NCBI GenBank assembly: GCA_964522505.1
Contig: CAZFWJ010000062.1
Location: forward strand, 1 to 19,658
Length of the DNA stretch: 19,658 nt
Reading direction: 5' to 3'
Source of the DNA: GYS-P2D sp964522505
Lineage (GTDB): Bacteria; Bacteroidota; Bacteroidia; Chitinophagales; Saprospiraceae
A program made the translations under genes and the position numbers. Numbering within the stretch: position 1 is the stretch's first letter; every line of letters begins with the position of its first letter. Under the pieces are notes generated by a model, which was given only the letters and a program-made list of their open reading frames with translations, made no database searches and was not told the DNA's origin. Below, one piece after another: positions 8,601 to 15,867 of the stretch.

Positions 8601-8663
8601 TAAGCTCGTAGCAGTGGCACAAATCAAAATAGCATTTAGAAGAAGTCCTCGTTTGATCATCAT
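5661..8663 (-). CDS. porW: PorW/SprE-like TPR lipoprotein of type IX secretion
   Basis: A roughly 1000-residue lipoprotein matching the PorW/SprE family, a TPR protein needed for type IX secretion and gliding and thought to link the outer-membrane translocon to the periplasmic core. The start at 8663 (MMIKRG) gives a compact lipoprotein signal ending in FLSSC; ATG at 8696 would add 11 residues before the basic region. After the cysteine comes the family block FHDLTARYNGYFNANELY. Residue numbers below count from the 8696 ATG. A TPR-like segment (about 131-157) is followed by a very charged K/E/R/A insert (about 176-290), then many TPR-like helices (about 300-570), a polar linker (about 580-690), and further TPRs with a C-terminal region ending near 1011. 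The charged insert probably forms a long single helix or coiled coil. Confidence 0.85.
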   Translation of the reverse strand: MMIKRGLLLNAILICATATSLSFLSSCSSAQKNKDEVGFVGKKFHDLTARYNGYFNANELYKESKLQLEEGYQDNYNGILNIYPYESVENAESVTENMDKAIEKVIKVSSLHEVSKWVDDCYVLMGKAQYLKGDYESAQETFAYFVDDFNPKDPDSRVYISPDREEDAKARKKEQERERKIQQQERDQARKEAEKAREEEKKARKKAKKDRKKNGSRKRTVREVIEDTKDKIAEEAAEITSKIEGVADNGSLDVPPEDIDEDEAYLQSIQEEKKNKKKLTENPFNAGFLKHGPAYYEGMMWLSKSYIKRDKWLDAKYYLDKIVEDGFATDKILSESHVVRADMHIKMKDYNEALKSIDTAIESNKDRRLRARLTFIKGQIHQLKGNAAEASESFSTVGNYKPSFEMELHAKMNQLRNGWAAGTTTSDAAIRKLKRLANESKNEPYRGSIYFTQAEILLADGRTTEAFEKFNEALANSSGTNKTEIYNRLATLYLSREEYVNAKNYYDSTLTIMPKKDERFTTVERYAANLKSIASNIRIIELKDSLLRLGNMTPRQLEAFALKEAKKSREQQEKQIEEGNQISITTSVSSGNSRFFAYNPATVLKGRQDFNRRWGSRPLEDDWRRANKNSSEIDEELDIEVVAEQEVDYTEEINKIIRDIPIDEESQSKANAQIEKAMFELGTGFRTYIENYAKSNETLTKLLDRYPETEHRVEAYYYLFLNYQDLNDHGKADFYKSKLLREFPNSPFAIFLSDPTNEKALLTDEKKIELYYENTYEEFEDGNFQIVFERLEQGRKDFGLEHKMAPKFDLLRAMAIGNIDGQNEYINALRGVILKHNNTSEQTYAREMLRFLRGDEEAFGDQSSDQDVSKFRVEKDKLHYVIFLLYGGDGNLVNDFKTELNKYNAQAFSQLRIRSTSLYLNQENKTHLVLLRRFNDADQAMEYYNQFNKDADTIFDGSEYSYDLYAVNQLNYREIITSKSANSYRTFFEKHYLNENAKDK

Positions 8664-8824
8664 GAATGGGTCCATTGAATAGTTAATTACTCCCATAACT
8701 CTGCCAAATAACGTTAGTCAAAGGCTCTCGCACTAATGATTTAATCAATGGTGCTGAAACTGAGCAGTATGACCTTATATAATAGGCATTACAATAACCG
8801 TTTTATTTCTATTTTATTATAAGA

Positions 8825-8832
8825 TACATTTG
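8825..8832 (+). promoter_or_regulatory. Bacteroidota -7 box (TACATTTG) for the M23 gene
   Basis: TACATTTG is an exact match to TAnnTTTG. The expected -33 TTG position holds only a T-run (TTTT at 8801-8804). The box ends six bases before the ATG at 8838, so the predicted first base of the transcript falls at or within about two bases of the start codon. Confidence 0.65.
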
Positions 8833-8837
8833 TGCCA

Positions 8838-9692
8838 ATGAACGAGAACAGTGAGGGAAAGAGTAGATTTTTTCAGCGATTGAAGGAAGAGTATCGGTTA
8901 GTAGTATTCACTTCTGATACTTTTCAGGAAGTGCGTTCTTTTGATCTCAGTCTCAGAAGTATCTATGGATTAATAAGTATGGCATGCCTAATCCTGCTGA
9001 TAGGATTTTATGTACTGTTTGCCCTGACACCGCTTAAACATATGATACCCGGTTATGGCCAGATAGAAGCAAATGCTGATTTCATTAAGTTAATTGAGAA
9101 GATCGATGGTATTGATGATGAGCTGAATGCTCAGGAGACCTATCTATCTGCGATGAGAACAATGCTTACGATACCAGATATATCTAATATGCCTGATTAC
9201 AATCAGGCTAAGGCCACCACTAACAGTGCTATAGCGCAATCGAGTGCAAAACCAACCGCACATAAGAGTCAAGCCATTAAAAATGATATTCCTATAAACC
9301 ACAACATATATGACACTTGGCTTACAGCTGAGGTTATCCTCCCTGTACAGGGAATTGTAAGTTCTCGATTTATGCCTGAGATCAAGCACTATGGAGTTGA
9401 TATACTGGCGCCTAAGAGTAGTCCCATTAACTCGATTATGGATGGATATGTTTTTAGTTCTGGGTGGGATCTTGAGACGGGTTATACAATTGGAGTTCAA
9501 CATGAGGGCAATATTTTATCATTTTATAAGCATAACTCGATTTTGTTAAAGGAGAAAGGTACTTTTGTCCAAGCTGGAGAGGCTATCGCCATAATAGGCA
9601 ACACAGGAACACTTTCGAGTGGTCCTCATCTCCATTTTGAGTTGTGGCATAGTGGAAAACCACTTAATCCTGAAGACTTTCTAAACTTTTAA
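8838..9692 (+). CDS. M23 (LytM) family metallopeptidase, membrane-anchored
   Basis: A zinc peptidase of family M23 that cuts peptide crosslinks in peptidoglycan. Numbering from the GTG at 8832, a cytoplasmic N-terminus (about 1-45) is followed by one membrane helix (about 46-66), a polar periplasmic spacer, and the LytM domain (about 165-286). The active-site set is complete: H186 and D190 in HYGVD, H234 in YKHN, and H266 and H268 in HLHFE, so the enzyme should be catalytically active rather than a regulatory LytM. ATG at 8838 is preferred over GTG at 8832, because the -7 box spans 8825-8832 and transcription would begin after the GTG. The stop overlaps the ATG of the HAD gene (TAATG), indicating translational coupling. 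A role with the nearby bactofilin in cell-wall shaping is inferred from context. Confidence 0.92.
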   Translation: MNENSEGKSRFFQRLKEEYRLVVFTSDTFQEVRSFDLSLRSIYGLISMACLILLIGFYVLFALTPLKHMIPGYGQIEANADFIKLIEKIDGIDDELNAQETYLSAMRTMLTIPDISNMPDYNQAKATTNSAIAQSSAKPTAHKSQAIKNDIPINHNIYDTWLTAEVILPVQGIVSSRFMPEIKHYGVDILAPKSSPINSIMDGYVFSSGWDLETGYTIGVQHEGNILSFYKHNSILLKEKGTFVQAGEAIAIIGNTGTLSSGPHLHFELWHSGKPLNPEDFLNF

Positions 9693-10126
9693 TGAAAATG
9701 AGTAATCAAGATCTTAAAGAGATAAAAGGCGATGATGGTAAAACGTTAAGCCCGGTACTTCCCGAAGATGTCAAAAACTACCTAATTGACATCGATGGCA
9801 CAGTAACAGATGACGTTCCTAATGAAGAGCCAGAACGAATGGTCACTTGTGAACCATACCCAGATGCCTTGGAAATTCTAAATAAGTGGTTCGAAGAGGG
9901 ACACATAATCACTTTCTTTACATCTCGTACAGAAGAGCATCGTTCAGTTACTGAGACTTGGTTGAAGAAGCATGGATTTAAGTATCATGGCCTACTGATG
10001 AATAAACCCCGAGGAGGAAACTATCATTGGATAGATAATCATATGGTTCGTGCCACAAGGTTTAAAGGAAAGTTTACTGACCTAATCACGGTTAGTAAAG
10101 AGATCGAAGTTTTCGAGAAGCACTAA
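9692..10126 (+). CDS. Small HAD-fold protein, conserved in Bacteroidota
   Basis: A 144-residue HAD-superfamily protein. Motif I is DIDGT at 33-37 (nucleophile D33, acid-base D35), motif II is FFTSRT at 75-80, the motif III lysine is K105 in MNKPRGG, and motif IV is WIDN with D115. The core is intact but has no cap domain, which fits a small phosphatase acting on a large or extended substrate. I recall close homologues labelled phosphoheptose isomerase in Bacteroidota annotations, but I see no sugar-isomerase (SIS) domain, so that name is probably inherited wrongly. Its ATG shares one base with the stop of the M23 gene. It ends with a four-base overlap (CTAA) with the convergent epimerase-like gene. 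Confidence 0.8.
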   Translation: MKMSNQDLKEIKGDDGKTLSPVLPEDVKNYLIDIDGTVTDDVPNEEPERMVTCEPYPDALEILNKWFEEGHIITFFTSRTEEHRSVTETWLKKHGFKYHGLLMNKPRGGNYHWIDNHMVRATRFKGKFTDLITVSKEIEVFEKH

Positions 10127-11034
10127 GACTGGTATATATCTCGCAAGGCACTCGTGAGATCTGGGAAATAAAATGTGTATCCGCTGTTCATAATTCGTTC
10201 GGTAGATACCCTCGAACTGTTGAGCACGACACGTGACATCTCACCAAATAACATCTTGATAGAGAAGGCTGGTGCAGGCATGAGCAATGCTTTTTTGTTG
10301 ATTGCTTGGCGTAGTTGATCTGTGAATTCGTAGTTGGTCCATTCTTCGGGTGCAGAGGTGTTGTAGATAGTATGTTCCATCGGATTGGTCATGCAATGAT
10401 GTATGAATCCAGATAGGTCCTTCATATGAATCCAGGGTAGATATTGCTTGCCATTACCCAAGTAGTTTGCCATACCAAATGAAATAGCCTTAGCCATCTT
10501 GTCCAGTGCACCAGCTTCTTTAGTCAGGACTGTTGATATCCTAAGAATGGTGAGATTATCTGTTAGTTCTGCTGCAGGTTTTGCTGCCTCTTCCCACACT
10601 TGGCAGACTTCCGATAAGAACTCTTGATTGTGAGGGAGGTCATCTTCTGTGGCAATATTATGACCCGTGTCGCCGTAATATCCAACTGCAGATGCAGATA
10701 CGAAAGACTTTAATTTTATTCCCCTACGGGCAATACTATGAATTAAAAAAGCGGTGGACTGAGTGCGACTTGAGATGATGATCTTTTTTCTCTTTTTGGT
10801 CCACTTCTGATCTGCGACTCCCGCTCCTGAGAGATTAATCACATGATCTGGTACAAAGCTGCCGATGTCAAATATATTGTCGGTAGGGTTCCAATGGAGG
10901 AATTTATGGCTTGTATTACAAGTCTCTTTATTACGGCTTAGAGACTTTACAACAAACCCTTTGTCGTGCAAGTATGGCATTAGATGTTGACCCACAGAAC
11001 CAGAGCCTCCTGCAATAAGTACATTTTTTGACAT
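10123..11034 (-). CDS. TIGR01777 family NAD(P)-binding epimerase-like protein
   Basis: A 303-residue protein of the YfcH/TIGR01777 subgroup of extended short-chain dehydrogenases. The dinucleotide-binding loop is GGSGSVG at 9-15 (the usual GGTGFIG). Subgroup blocks follow: NLSGAGVADQKWTKKRK (67-83), SASAVGYYGDTG (113-124), LRISTVL (164-170) and GNGKQYLPWIHMKDL (193-207). A C-terminal domain of unknown role (about 255-303) matches the family's DUF1731-like end. The fold predicts nucleotide-sugar or related oxidoreductase chemistry, but the substrate of this family is unknown. The start is ATG at 11032-11034; 85 bases separate it from the divergent transporter operon. The 3' end overlaps the HAD gene by four bases. 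Confidence 0.88.
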   Translation of the reverse strand: MSKNVLIAGGSGSVGQHLMPYLHDKGFVVKSLSRNKETCNTSHKFLHWNPTDNIFDIGSFVPDHVINLSGAGVADQKWTKKRKKIIISSRTQSTAFLIHSIARRGIKLKSFVSASAVGYYGDTGHNIATEDDLPHNQEFLSEVCQVWEEAAKPAAELTDNLTILRISTVLTKEAGALDKMAKAISFGMANYLGNGKQYLPWIHMKDLSGFIHHCMTNPMEHTIYNTSAPEEWTNYEFTDQLRQAINKKALLMPAPAFSIKMLFGEMSRVVLNSSRVSTERIMNSGYTFYFPDLTSALRDIYQS

Positions 11035-11119
11035 CGTTCGTGCTTATGAATTTACTAAGCCCATTTATAGTCTGTTTGTTTATCTGTACCTTTCTGTTTT
11101 TGTATTATCAATCCTATGA

Positions 11120-12862
11120 ATGCCTATGCTCACTAAAAATTTGTTCATTCTTGGAGCAGTGTGCTTACTCTTGTGTGCCTGTCAATCCGATAAGAATATC
11201 GATCAGTCAAGTCTTGACCAGGTGGTAGTCGGACTAGAAAAAGAGCCACAACGCCTCAATCCATTGTTGTATCAGTTTCCGGAAGCCAATATCATTATGG
11301 AGCACATGTACCTGTCTCTGTGTGATTTTGATCCAATAAGCGGAGAATGGGTACCTGTATTAGCAACGGAGATCCCTGTAACTCAAACATCTAAAAACGA
11401 TGCCGGCGAGACTGAAAAGACTATGAAGGTTGAGATACTTCCCGAGGCAGTATGGAAAGATGGTAGCCCTGTTACTGGTCATGATTACGAGTTTACAATG
11501 AAACTGACCAAATTAGCAGGAATCAATTCGCCGGGATGGACTGGTTTAACTCAGGAGTTATCAAGTGTATCTATTGAAGAAGGAGACCCAAAGGGGTTTG
11601 TAATTACTACCAAAGGGGAATATTTCCTTACTTCTGATGGTTTGCTATCAGCAGAAATATTACCAAAGCATATATACGATAGAGAAGGATTACTGGATAG
11701 CTACTCTTATGAGGACTTGGGTAGTATGAGTATTGCGGCCATGGAAAAGGATAGCGTTCTTGTTAGAATAGCCAAGGAATTTAGTAGTGCTAAGTTTGCA
11801 AGAGAAACCATAATAGATGGAGCGGGACCTTATGCGCTGAGACAGTGGGAGCCAGGGCAGTATATTGTTCTTGAGCGTAAGAATAATTGGTGGGGTGGTG
11901 TTTACCCAGATCGATCCCTGCTCTTGGCCAATCCCGAACGGATCGTCTATCAGTTTATCTCTGATCCGACTGTTGCAATCACTCAACTTAAGAGTGGGCA
12001 GCTGGATGTGATATCACTTGCCAAATCGCCAGGTCAAGTCTATTTAGACCTACAAGAAGATGAGACCGTATCAACAGCATATAATTTTCTTAACCCTCAG
12101 TTGCCTCGTATATATTTCTTGCTACTAAATAATCAAGATGCTCGACTCTCAGATGTAAACGTGAGAAGAGCGCTTGCCCATTCCATGGATATCGATAGAT
12201 TAATTAATCAACAGGAGAAGGGTTTTGGTCAGAGGATAGTTGGCCCATTAAGTCCGATACAGCCCGGTTATTTGAACACTATAACAGCTCCTGAGTATAA
12301 TATAGATCTGGCGAAGAACATTCTATCAGATGGAGGATGGATAGATCAAGATGGTGATGGTATCCTAGAGAAAGATGGACAGGAGTTAAATCTCAGATTT
12401 TTTATCACCGGCTCTCCTTTGAGTACGACTATATCTACTTTGTTGAAAGAAAATGCGTTGGAGGCAGGCATCAATATCGAGTTGATTACTAAGCCTGGTC
12501 GCACCTCAAGACAGGAGAATATAATACCAGGAGATTTTGAACTTACGGCTCAATCGATTACACCAGAGGGCAGGGCTGATCTGTTTTTGAGATTTCACTC
12601 TGACGCCATAGGAGTAAATGGTCAAAACTGGGGCGGGTATGTTGATTCTGAAGTAGACGAGTTGATCGAGACTATACGATATACCGATGATGAGGACGTG
12701 CGCCTCAAGGCATATCATGAAGTACAACGAGAGATCGCTGAAGATCAACCGGTCATATTCCTATATGCTCCTATAGAGAAACTGGTGATCTCTAAGAAAT
12801 TTAAACCTGTAGTGTCTTCGAAGAGGCCAGGCTTTTTCGTTAACGCATTTAAGCCTTCTTGA
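11120..12862 (+). CDS. ABC importer substrate-binding lipoprotein, Opp/Dpp type
   Basis: A 580-residue extracellular solute-binding protein of family 5 (oligopeptide/dipeptide/nickel class). The N-terminus is a lipoprotein signal with the acylated cysteine at about residue 21 (LLCACQSD), so the protein should be tethered in the envelope. Diagnostic segments are KEPQRLNPL near the N-terminus, VWKDGSPVTGHDYEF, GAGPYAL and ERKNNWW in the middle, VRRALAHSMDIDRLI, and GGWIDQDGDGILEKDG, an acidic loop typical of these proteins. ATG at 11120 or 11126 could start; both give the same signal peptide. Two permease genes follow directly (gap of 14 bases to the first). Peptides are the most likely cargo, but this class also binds nickel, sugars and other ligands. 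Confidence 0.9.
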   Translation: MPMLTKNLFILGAVCLLLCACQSDKNIDQSSLDQVVVGLEKEPQRLNPLLYQFPEANIIMEHMYLSLCDFDPISGEWVPVLATEIPVTQTSKNDAGETEKTMKVEILPEAVWKDGSPVTGHDYEFTMKLTKLAGINSPGWTGLTQELSSVSIEEGDPKGFVITTKGEYFLTSDGLLSAEILPKHIYDREGLLDSYSYEDLGSMSIAAMEKDSVLVRIAKEFSSAKFARETIIDGAGPYALRQWEPGQYIVLERKNNWWGGVYPDRSLLLANPERIVYQFISDPTVAITQLKSGQLDVISLAKSPGQVYLDLQEDETVSTAYNFLNPQLPRIYFLLLNNQDARLSDVNVRRALAHSMDIDRLINQQEKGFGQRIVGPLSPIQPGYLNTITAPEYNIDLAKNILSDGGWIDQDGDGILEKDGQELNLRFFITGSPLSTTISTLLKENALEAGINIELITKPGRTSRQENIIPGDFELTAQSITPEGRADLFLRFHSDAIGVNGQNWGGYVDSEVDELIETIRYTDDEDVRLKAYHEVQREIAEDQPVIFLYAPIEKLVISKKFKPVVSSKRPGFFVNAFKPS

Positions 12863-12876
12863 TTCAGTAGGAATTT

Positions 12877-14244
12877 ATGTTTGCGCTCATTCTTAATAGG
12901 CTACTATTACTGATACCCACCTTGTTGTTGATACTGCTATGCACCTATGCATTAAGTACATATGTGCCAGGGGATGAAGTGGCAATAAGGCTGGAACTCT
13001 TAGGAGAGTCGTCTACGAATAATACAGATCGATATGATGATAGTTACCGAAAATTAGAGCGAAGTTTGGGATTGTCAGGGCCAGAATTTTATTGTTCCAT
13101 AGTCCCGAATTATCACCCTAAAAATCCCTATGACATTGTTCCGGCTTACTCCCGCAATATATTACTAAGCCTCAACGACCAAGTAAAAGATTGGACTAAA
13201 GTTTATAATTATTATGAAACCATAACATCTATTTTAGCCACAGCACAAGGGAATCCTCAGTATAGATATCTCAGGTTACAACTCAATAGAATGCTCAAGA
13301 TTGATCGAGTAGAAATGCTATCGATTGTGGAATCAGAATCCCATTATGAAGATGACATAGTCTTAGCGATCAGCAAGTTAAATGAAGATATTGGTTTGTT
13401 GACTCATGATCAATCAATGGTCTACCCGGTGTTGAGATGGCATGGCACTGAGAACCAGTTTCATAACTGGCTCAGGCGATTTTGGTCAGGGGATAATATC
13501 TCATTATTAGATGGAGTCCCTGTTTCAAGCAAAGTTGGAAGGAGTCTCAGGTGGACGGCGACGCTGTCGTTATTGAGTTTGTTCATTTCTTGTGCGCTTG
13601 CGATAGGTCTGGCCATGTGGATTGAGCGCACCAAGAATCACTGGTCCTCACGAGTGGCAAACACACTGTTGTACTTTTTTTATGCTATGCCTTTGTTTTG
13701 GTTGGCTACCATGGCAATAGTATTTTTAACCACAGATGATTATGGTAGTTGGACTCATATATTTCCATCTATTGGGATCAGATATTGGGAACTGGGAGGC
13801 TCATTGTGGAGTGATATTGGAGTATATGGTAGGCAATTGATACTGCCACTATTCTGTATGGTTCTTGCTAGCCTCTCTTATCTAACGAGACAATTGGTTA
13901 CAGATGTCAATGGTCAGCGAGGCAAGTTATATGCCACTCTCGCTCGGGCCAAGGGTGTTAATCCCAAGAGGTTGCGATGGCAGCATCTCCTGCCAAATGC
14001 GCTGATGCCATATATTACCATAGTGACAGGGGCTTTACCCCGGGTGATTGTTGGATCTACTGTGATAGAAGTCATCTTTAATATTCCGGGTACAGGTAAG
14101 TTGCTGCTTGATTCTATTTATCAGGGTGATTGGCCAGTGATATTTTCCATTATTCTATTAGTGGGATTGCTTACTGTTCTATCCTATTTACTTGCAGATA
14201 TCTTGTATGCTCGATTCTTCCCTCATATTGTCCAAACTTCTTGA
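12877..14244 (+). CDS. ABC importer permease, OppB/DppB type, with large periplasmic insert
   Basis: A 455-residue inner-membrane permease. A first helix (about 5-28) with PTLLLILLCTYALSTYVPGD is the usual OppB start. The transport core begins near residue 216 (GVPVSSKVGRSLRWTATLSLLSL) and holds about five helices. The EAA loop that contacts the ATPase is at about 353-375 (ATLARAKGVNPKRLRWQHLLPNA), followed by the conserved end FNIPGTGKLLLDSI. Typical OppB is about 310 residues. The extra length here lies between LERSLGLSGPEFY (61-72) and FHNWLRRFWSGD (195-206), a soluble, mostly helical segment of about 120 residues that must face the periplasm. AGGA at 12869-12872 is a possible ribosome-binding site. 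The stop lies one base before the next gene's ATG. Confidence 0.9.
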   Translation: MFALILNRLLLLIPTLLLILLCTYALSTYVPGDEVAIRLELLGESSTNNTDRYDDSYRKLERSLGLSGPEFYCSIVPNYHPKNPYDIVPAYSRNILLSLNDQVKDWTKVYNYYETITSILATAQGNPQYRYLRLQLNRMLKIDRVEMLSIVESESHYEDDIVLAISKLNEDIGLLTHDQSMVYPVLRWHGTENQFHNWLRRFWSGDNISLLDGVPVSSKVGRSLRWTATLSLLSLFISCALAIGLAMWIERTKNHWSSRVANTLLYFFYAMPLFWLATMAIVFLTTDDYGSWTHIFPSIGIRYWELGGSLWSDIGVYGRQLILPLFCMVLASLSYLTRQLVTDVNGQRGKLYATLARAKGVNPKRLRWQHLLPNALMPYITIVTGALPRVIVGSTVIEVIFNIPGTGKLLLDSIYQGDWPVIFSIILLVGLLTVLSYLLADILYARFFPHIVQTS

Positions 14245-14245
14245 C

Positions 14246-15274
14246 ATGTCATACGGAGTGAAAACTATATGGAAGGATCTATCTTTTGGCTCAAGGCTAA
14301 TTGTCACATTGTTTATGCTTCTTGTCGCCTTAGGCCTTTTCGCTCCTTTATTGTGCGGTCCAGATAAGCTTGTCCCATTCGGACCGAATCAATCTCTTGA
14401 GTATGCCGAGTATTTATCGCCACTAAGTTCAGATCCTGCAGGCCACCTCCATATTTTAGGCACTGATCGATTTGGAAGAGATGTCTTCGTACGACTAATA
14501 TATTCGACTCGAACAGCCATCCTTGTTGGATTTGGAGTTGTGATGTTTTCACTTATTATTTCTGTCTTGTTTGGTGTAGTATCAGGATACTTTGGTAATC
14601 GCTCTATACAGTCTAATTGGTTACAGATCATCCTGTTTGTAGTAGCGATGATATTAATAGCCTTCTATGCTTCATATGGTTTTCCTATTGTTGCCATTCT
14701 CATTTTGATCTCTACAATTGGACTGATAGTAATATCAGGGCGCTTGCCATTCAGAAACTTTTATTTGCCGCTCGACACCTTCATTCTTAAACTGATTGAG
14801 GTCATCAGGACCGTTCCGGCTTTGTTCATAGTATTGTCTCTGTTTGCCATCTTTTCTCACACTTCAGTCTTTTCACTCATCGTTATATTAGGCCTTCTTT
14901 CCTGGTCTGGCAAAGCTAGGCTATTACGTGCTGAAGTACTAAAGGCTAAACAAAATCCATACGTGCTTGCTACTCAGATTCTCGGTATGTCGCAGTGGCG
15001 TACTGTCATTCACCATTTATTACCTAATACTATTGCTCCATTGATAGTGGCCTCTTGTTTTACTTACACTGGAGCAATATTGGCTGAGAGCACATTGTCT
15101 TTTCTGAATGTTGGATTACCCCAAGATATCCCGAGCTGGGGAGGGATGATGCGTGAAGCTCGTGACTATTTTAATGCTTGGTGGTTAGCTGTATTTCCAG
15201 GTTTAATGTTGTTTTTGACAATTTTGGCACTTAATGTTATAGCCGACCACTTAAATAGGAGCAAAATTCTTTAA
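14246..15274 (+). CDS. ABC importer permease, OppC/DppC type, with two extra helices
   Basis: A 342-residue inner-membrane permease. Motifs of the OppC class are GTDRFGRDVFVRLIYSTRTA (72-91), the EAA loop at about 240-262 (LATQILGMSQWRTVIHHLLPN), ESTLSFLNVGLPQDIPSWG (281-299), and a C-terminal helix before IADHLNRSK. ATG at 14246 follows the preceding stop by one base and is preferred over an in-frame ATG at 14192, which would lie inside the upstream gene and add a poor leader. Between SGYFGN (113-118) and FILKLIEVIRTVPALF (179-194), where OppC proteins usually have a short linker, there is an extra segment of about 55 residues with two hydrophobic stretches (about 125-143 and 147-164). No ATPase gene follows. 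Confidence 0.9.
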   Translation: MSYGVKTIWKDLSFGSRLIVTLFMLLVALGLFAPLLCGPDKLVPFGPNQSLEYAEYLSPLSSDPAGHLHILGTDRFGRDVFVRLIYSTRTAILVGFGVVMFSLIISVLFGVVSGYFGNRSIQSNWLQIILFVVAMILIAFYASYGFPIVAILILISTIGLIVISGRLPFRNFYLPLDTFILKLIEVIRTVPALFIVLSLFAIFSHTSVFSLIVILGLLSWSGKARLLRAEVLKAKQNPYVLATQILGMSQWRTVIHHLLPNTIAPLIVASCFTYTGAILAESTLSFLNVGLPQDIPSWGGMMREARDYFNAWWLAVFPGLMLFLTILALNVIADHLNRSKIL

Positions 15275-15534
15275 AATTCTTCTTCTTGAACAGTTTTGAC
15301 TAATTGATAAGGATTGATTTGCCAAATTCCTATCAGTTATTATTAAAATTAAAATATATCAAATAAATTATATGATTATTAGAAAATATCTAATTAATAA
15401 ATATCTACTTATGTAAAGGTTTCCACTGATTTTAGCCAAACAAGCACATATATATCTCATATGATTGTATGTGTAAATATTAAAATATACCTTTGATCTG
15501 TTCAAAAATATATAATTAAATAAATCATTTTACA
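15275..15534. other. AT-rich intergenic region before HU
   Basis: A 260-base, strongly AT-rich stretch with no plausible gene. It holds a weak imperfect hairpin just after the permease gene (15305-15335), a direct repeat AAATATCTA at 15384-15392 and 15399-15407 (15-bp period), two copies of ATATGATT (15370-15377 and 15459-15466), and the HU promoter at its right end. The composition suits bending or nucleoid-protein binding. Confidence 0.6.
15465..15495 (+). promoter_or_regulatory. Bacteroidota-type promoter for HU
   Basis: TTG at 15465-15467, a 20-base spacer, and TACCTTTG at 15488-15495, an exact TAnnTTTG box. Transcription should start near 15500, giving a leader of about 35 bases before the HU ATG at 15535. 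This is the best promoter match in the window. Confidence 0.8.
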
Positions 15535-15807
15535 ATGAACAAAGGTGAATTAATTACTGCTGTTGCAGAAGCATCTGGAATAACTAAGTCTCAAGCAGGA
15601 TCTGCTGTTGATGCGGTATTTGGATGTATTGAAGGAGCATTGAAAAGCGGAGATAAAGCAGCTTTTATTGGCTTCGGTACTTTCTCAACATCAGAGAGAA
15701 AAGCGAGAGACGGAAGAAATCCAGCAACTGGCGCAACTATAAGAATCCCGGCTAAGACTTTAGTAAAGTTCAAAGCAGGAAAAGCATTAGAAGGCTCTGT
15801 AAACTAA
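15535..15807 (+). CDS. hup: HU family DNA-binding protein
   Basis: A 90-residue histone-like HU protein, a dimer that bends and compacts DNA without strong sequence preference. All family marks are present: MNKGELITAVAEASG at the N-terminus, the dimer-core motif GFGTFS (46-51), and RNPATG at 61-66, with the proline (P63) that intercalates at DNA kinks. Length is exactly typical. It has its own promoter and is followed by a strong terminator, so it is a single-gene transcript. HU and IHF-like proteins can look alike, but the canonical HU length and arm favour HU. Confidence 0.95.
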   Translation: MNKGELITAVAEASGITKSQAGSAVDAVFGCIEGALKSGDKAAFIGFGTFSTSERKARDGRNPATGATIRIPAKTLVKFKAGKALEGSVN

Positions 15808-15834
15808 GACAGAGATTCAACAAATAATTGAATT

Positions 15835-15867
15835 AGGGATCATAGTTGTAAACTGTGATCCCTTTTT
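15835..15867 (+). terminator. Intrinsic terminator of HU gene
   Basis: A 13-bp stem with one G-U pair: AGGGATCATAGTT (15835-15847), loop GTA, and AACTGTGATCCCT (15851-15863), followed by a T-run (15863-15867). It begins 27 bases after the HU stop codon. This is the clearest terminator in the window. Confidence 0.9.

Noticed and set aside
11071..11102. Promoter-like TACCTTTC and TGTTTTTG upstream of the transporter operon
   Set aside because: Each has a mismatch to TAnnTTTG and neither has a TTG at the right distance, so I could not choose a start site.
14192..14245. Upstream ATG for the OppC-type permease
   Set aside because: It lies inside the OppB gene; the ATG at 14246, one base after the stop, fits a standard operon junction and a normal N-terminus.
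15305..15335. Possible terminator after the transporter operon
   Set aside because: TGATA-A-GGA pairs with TCC-TATCA around a bulge and mismatch, and no T-run follows, so the stem is too weak to call.
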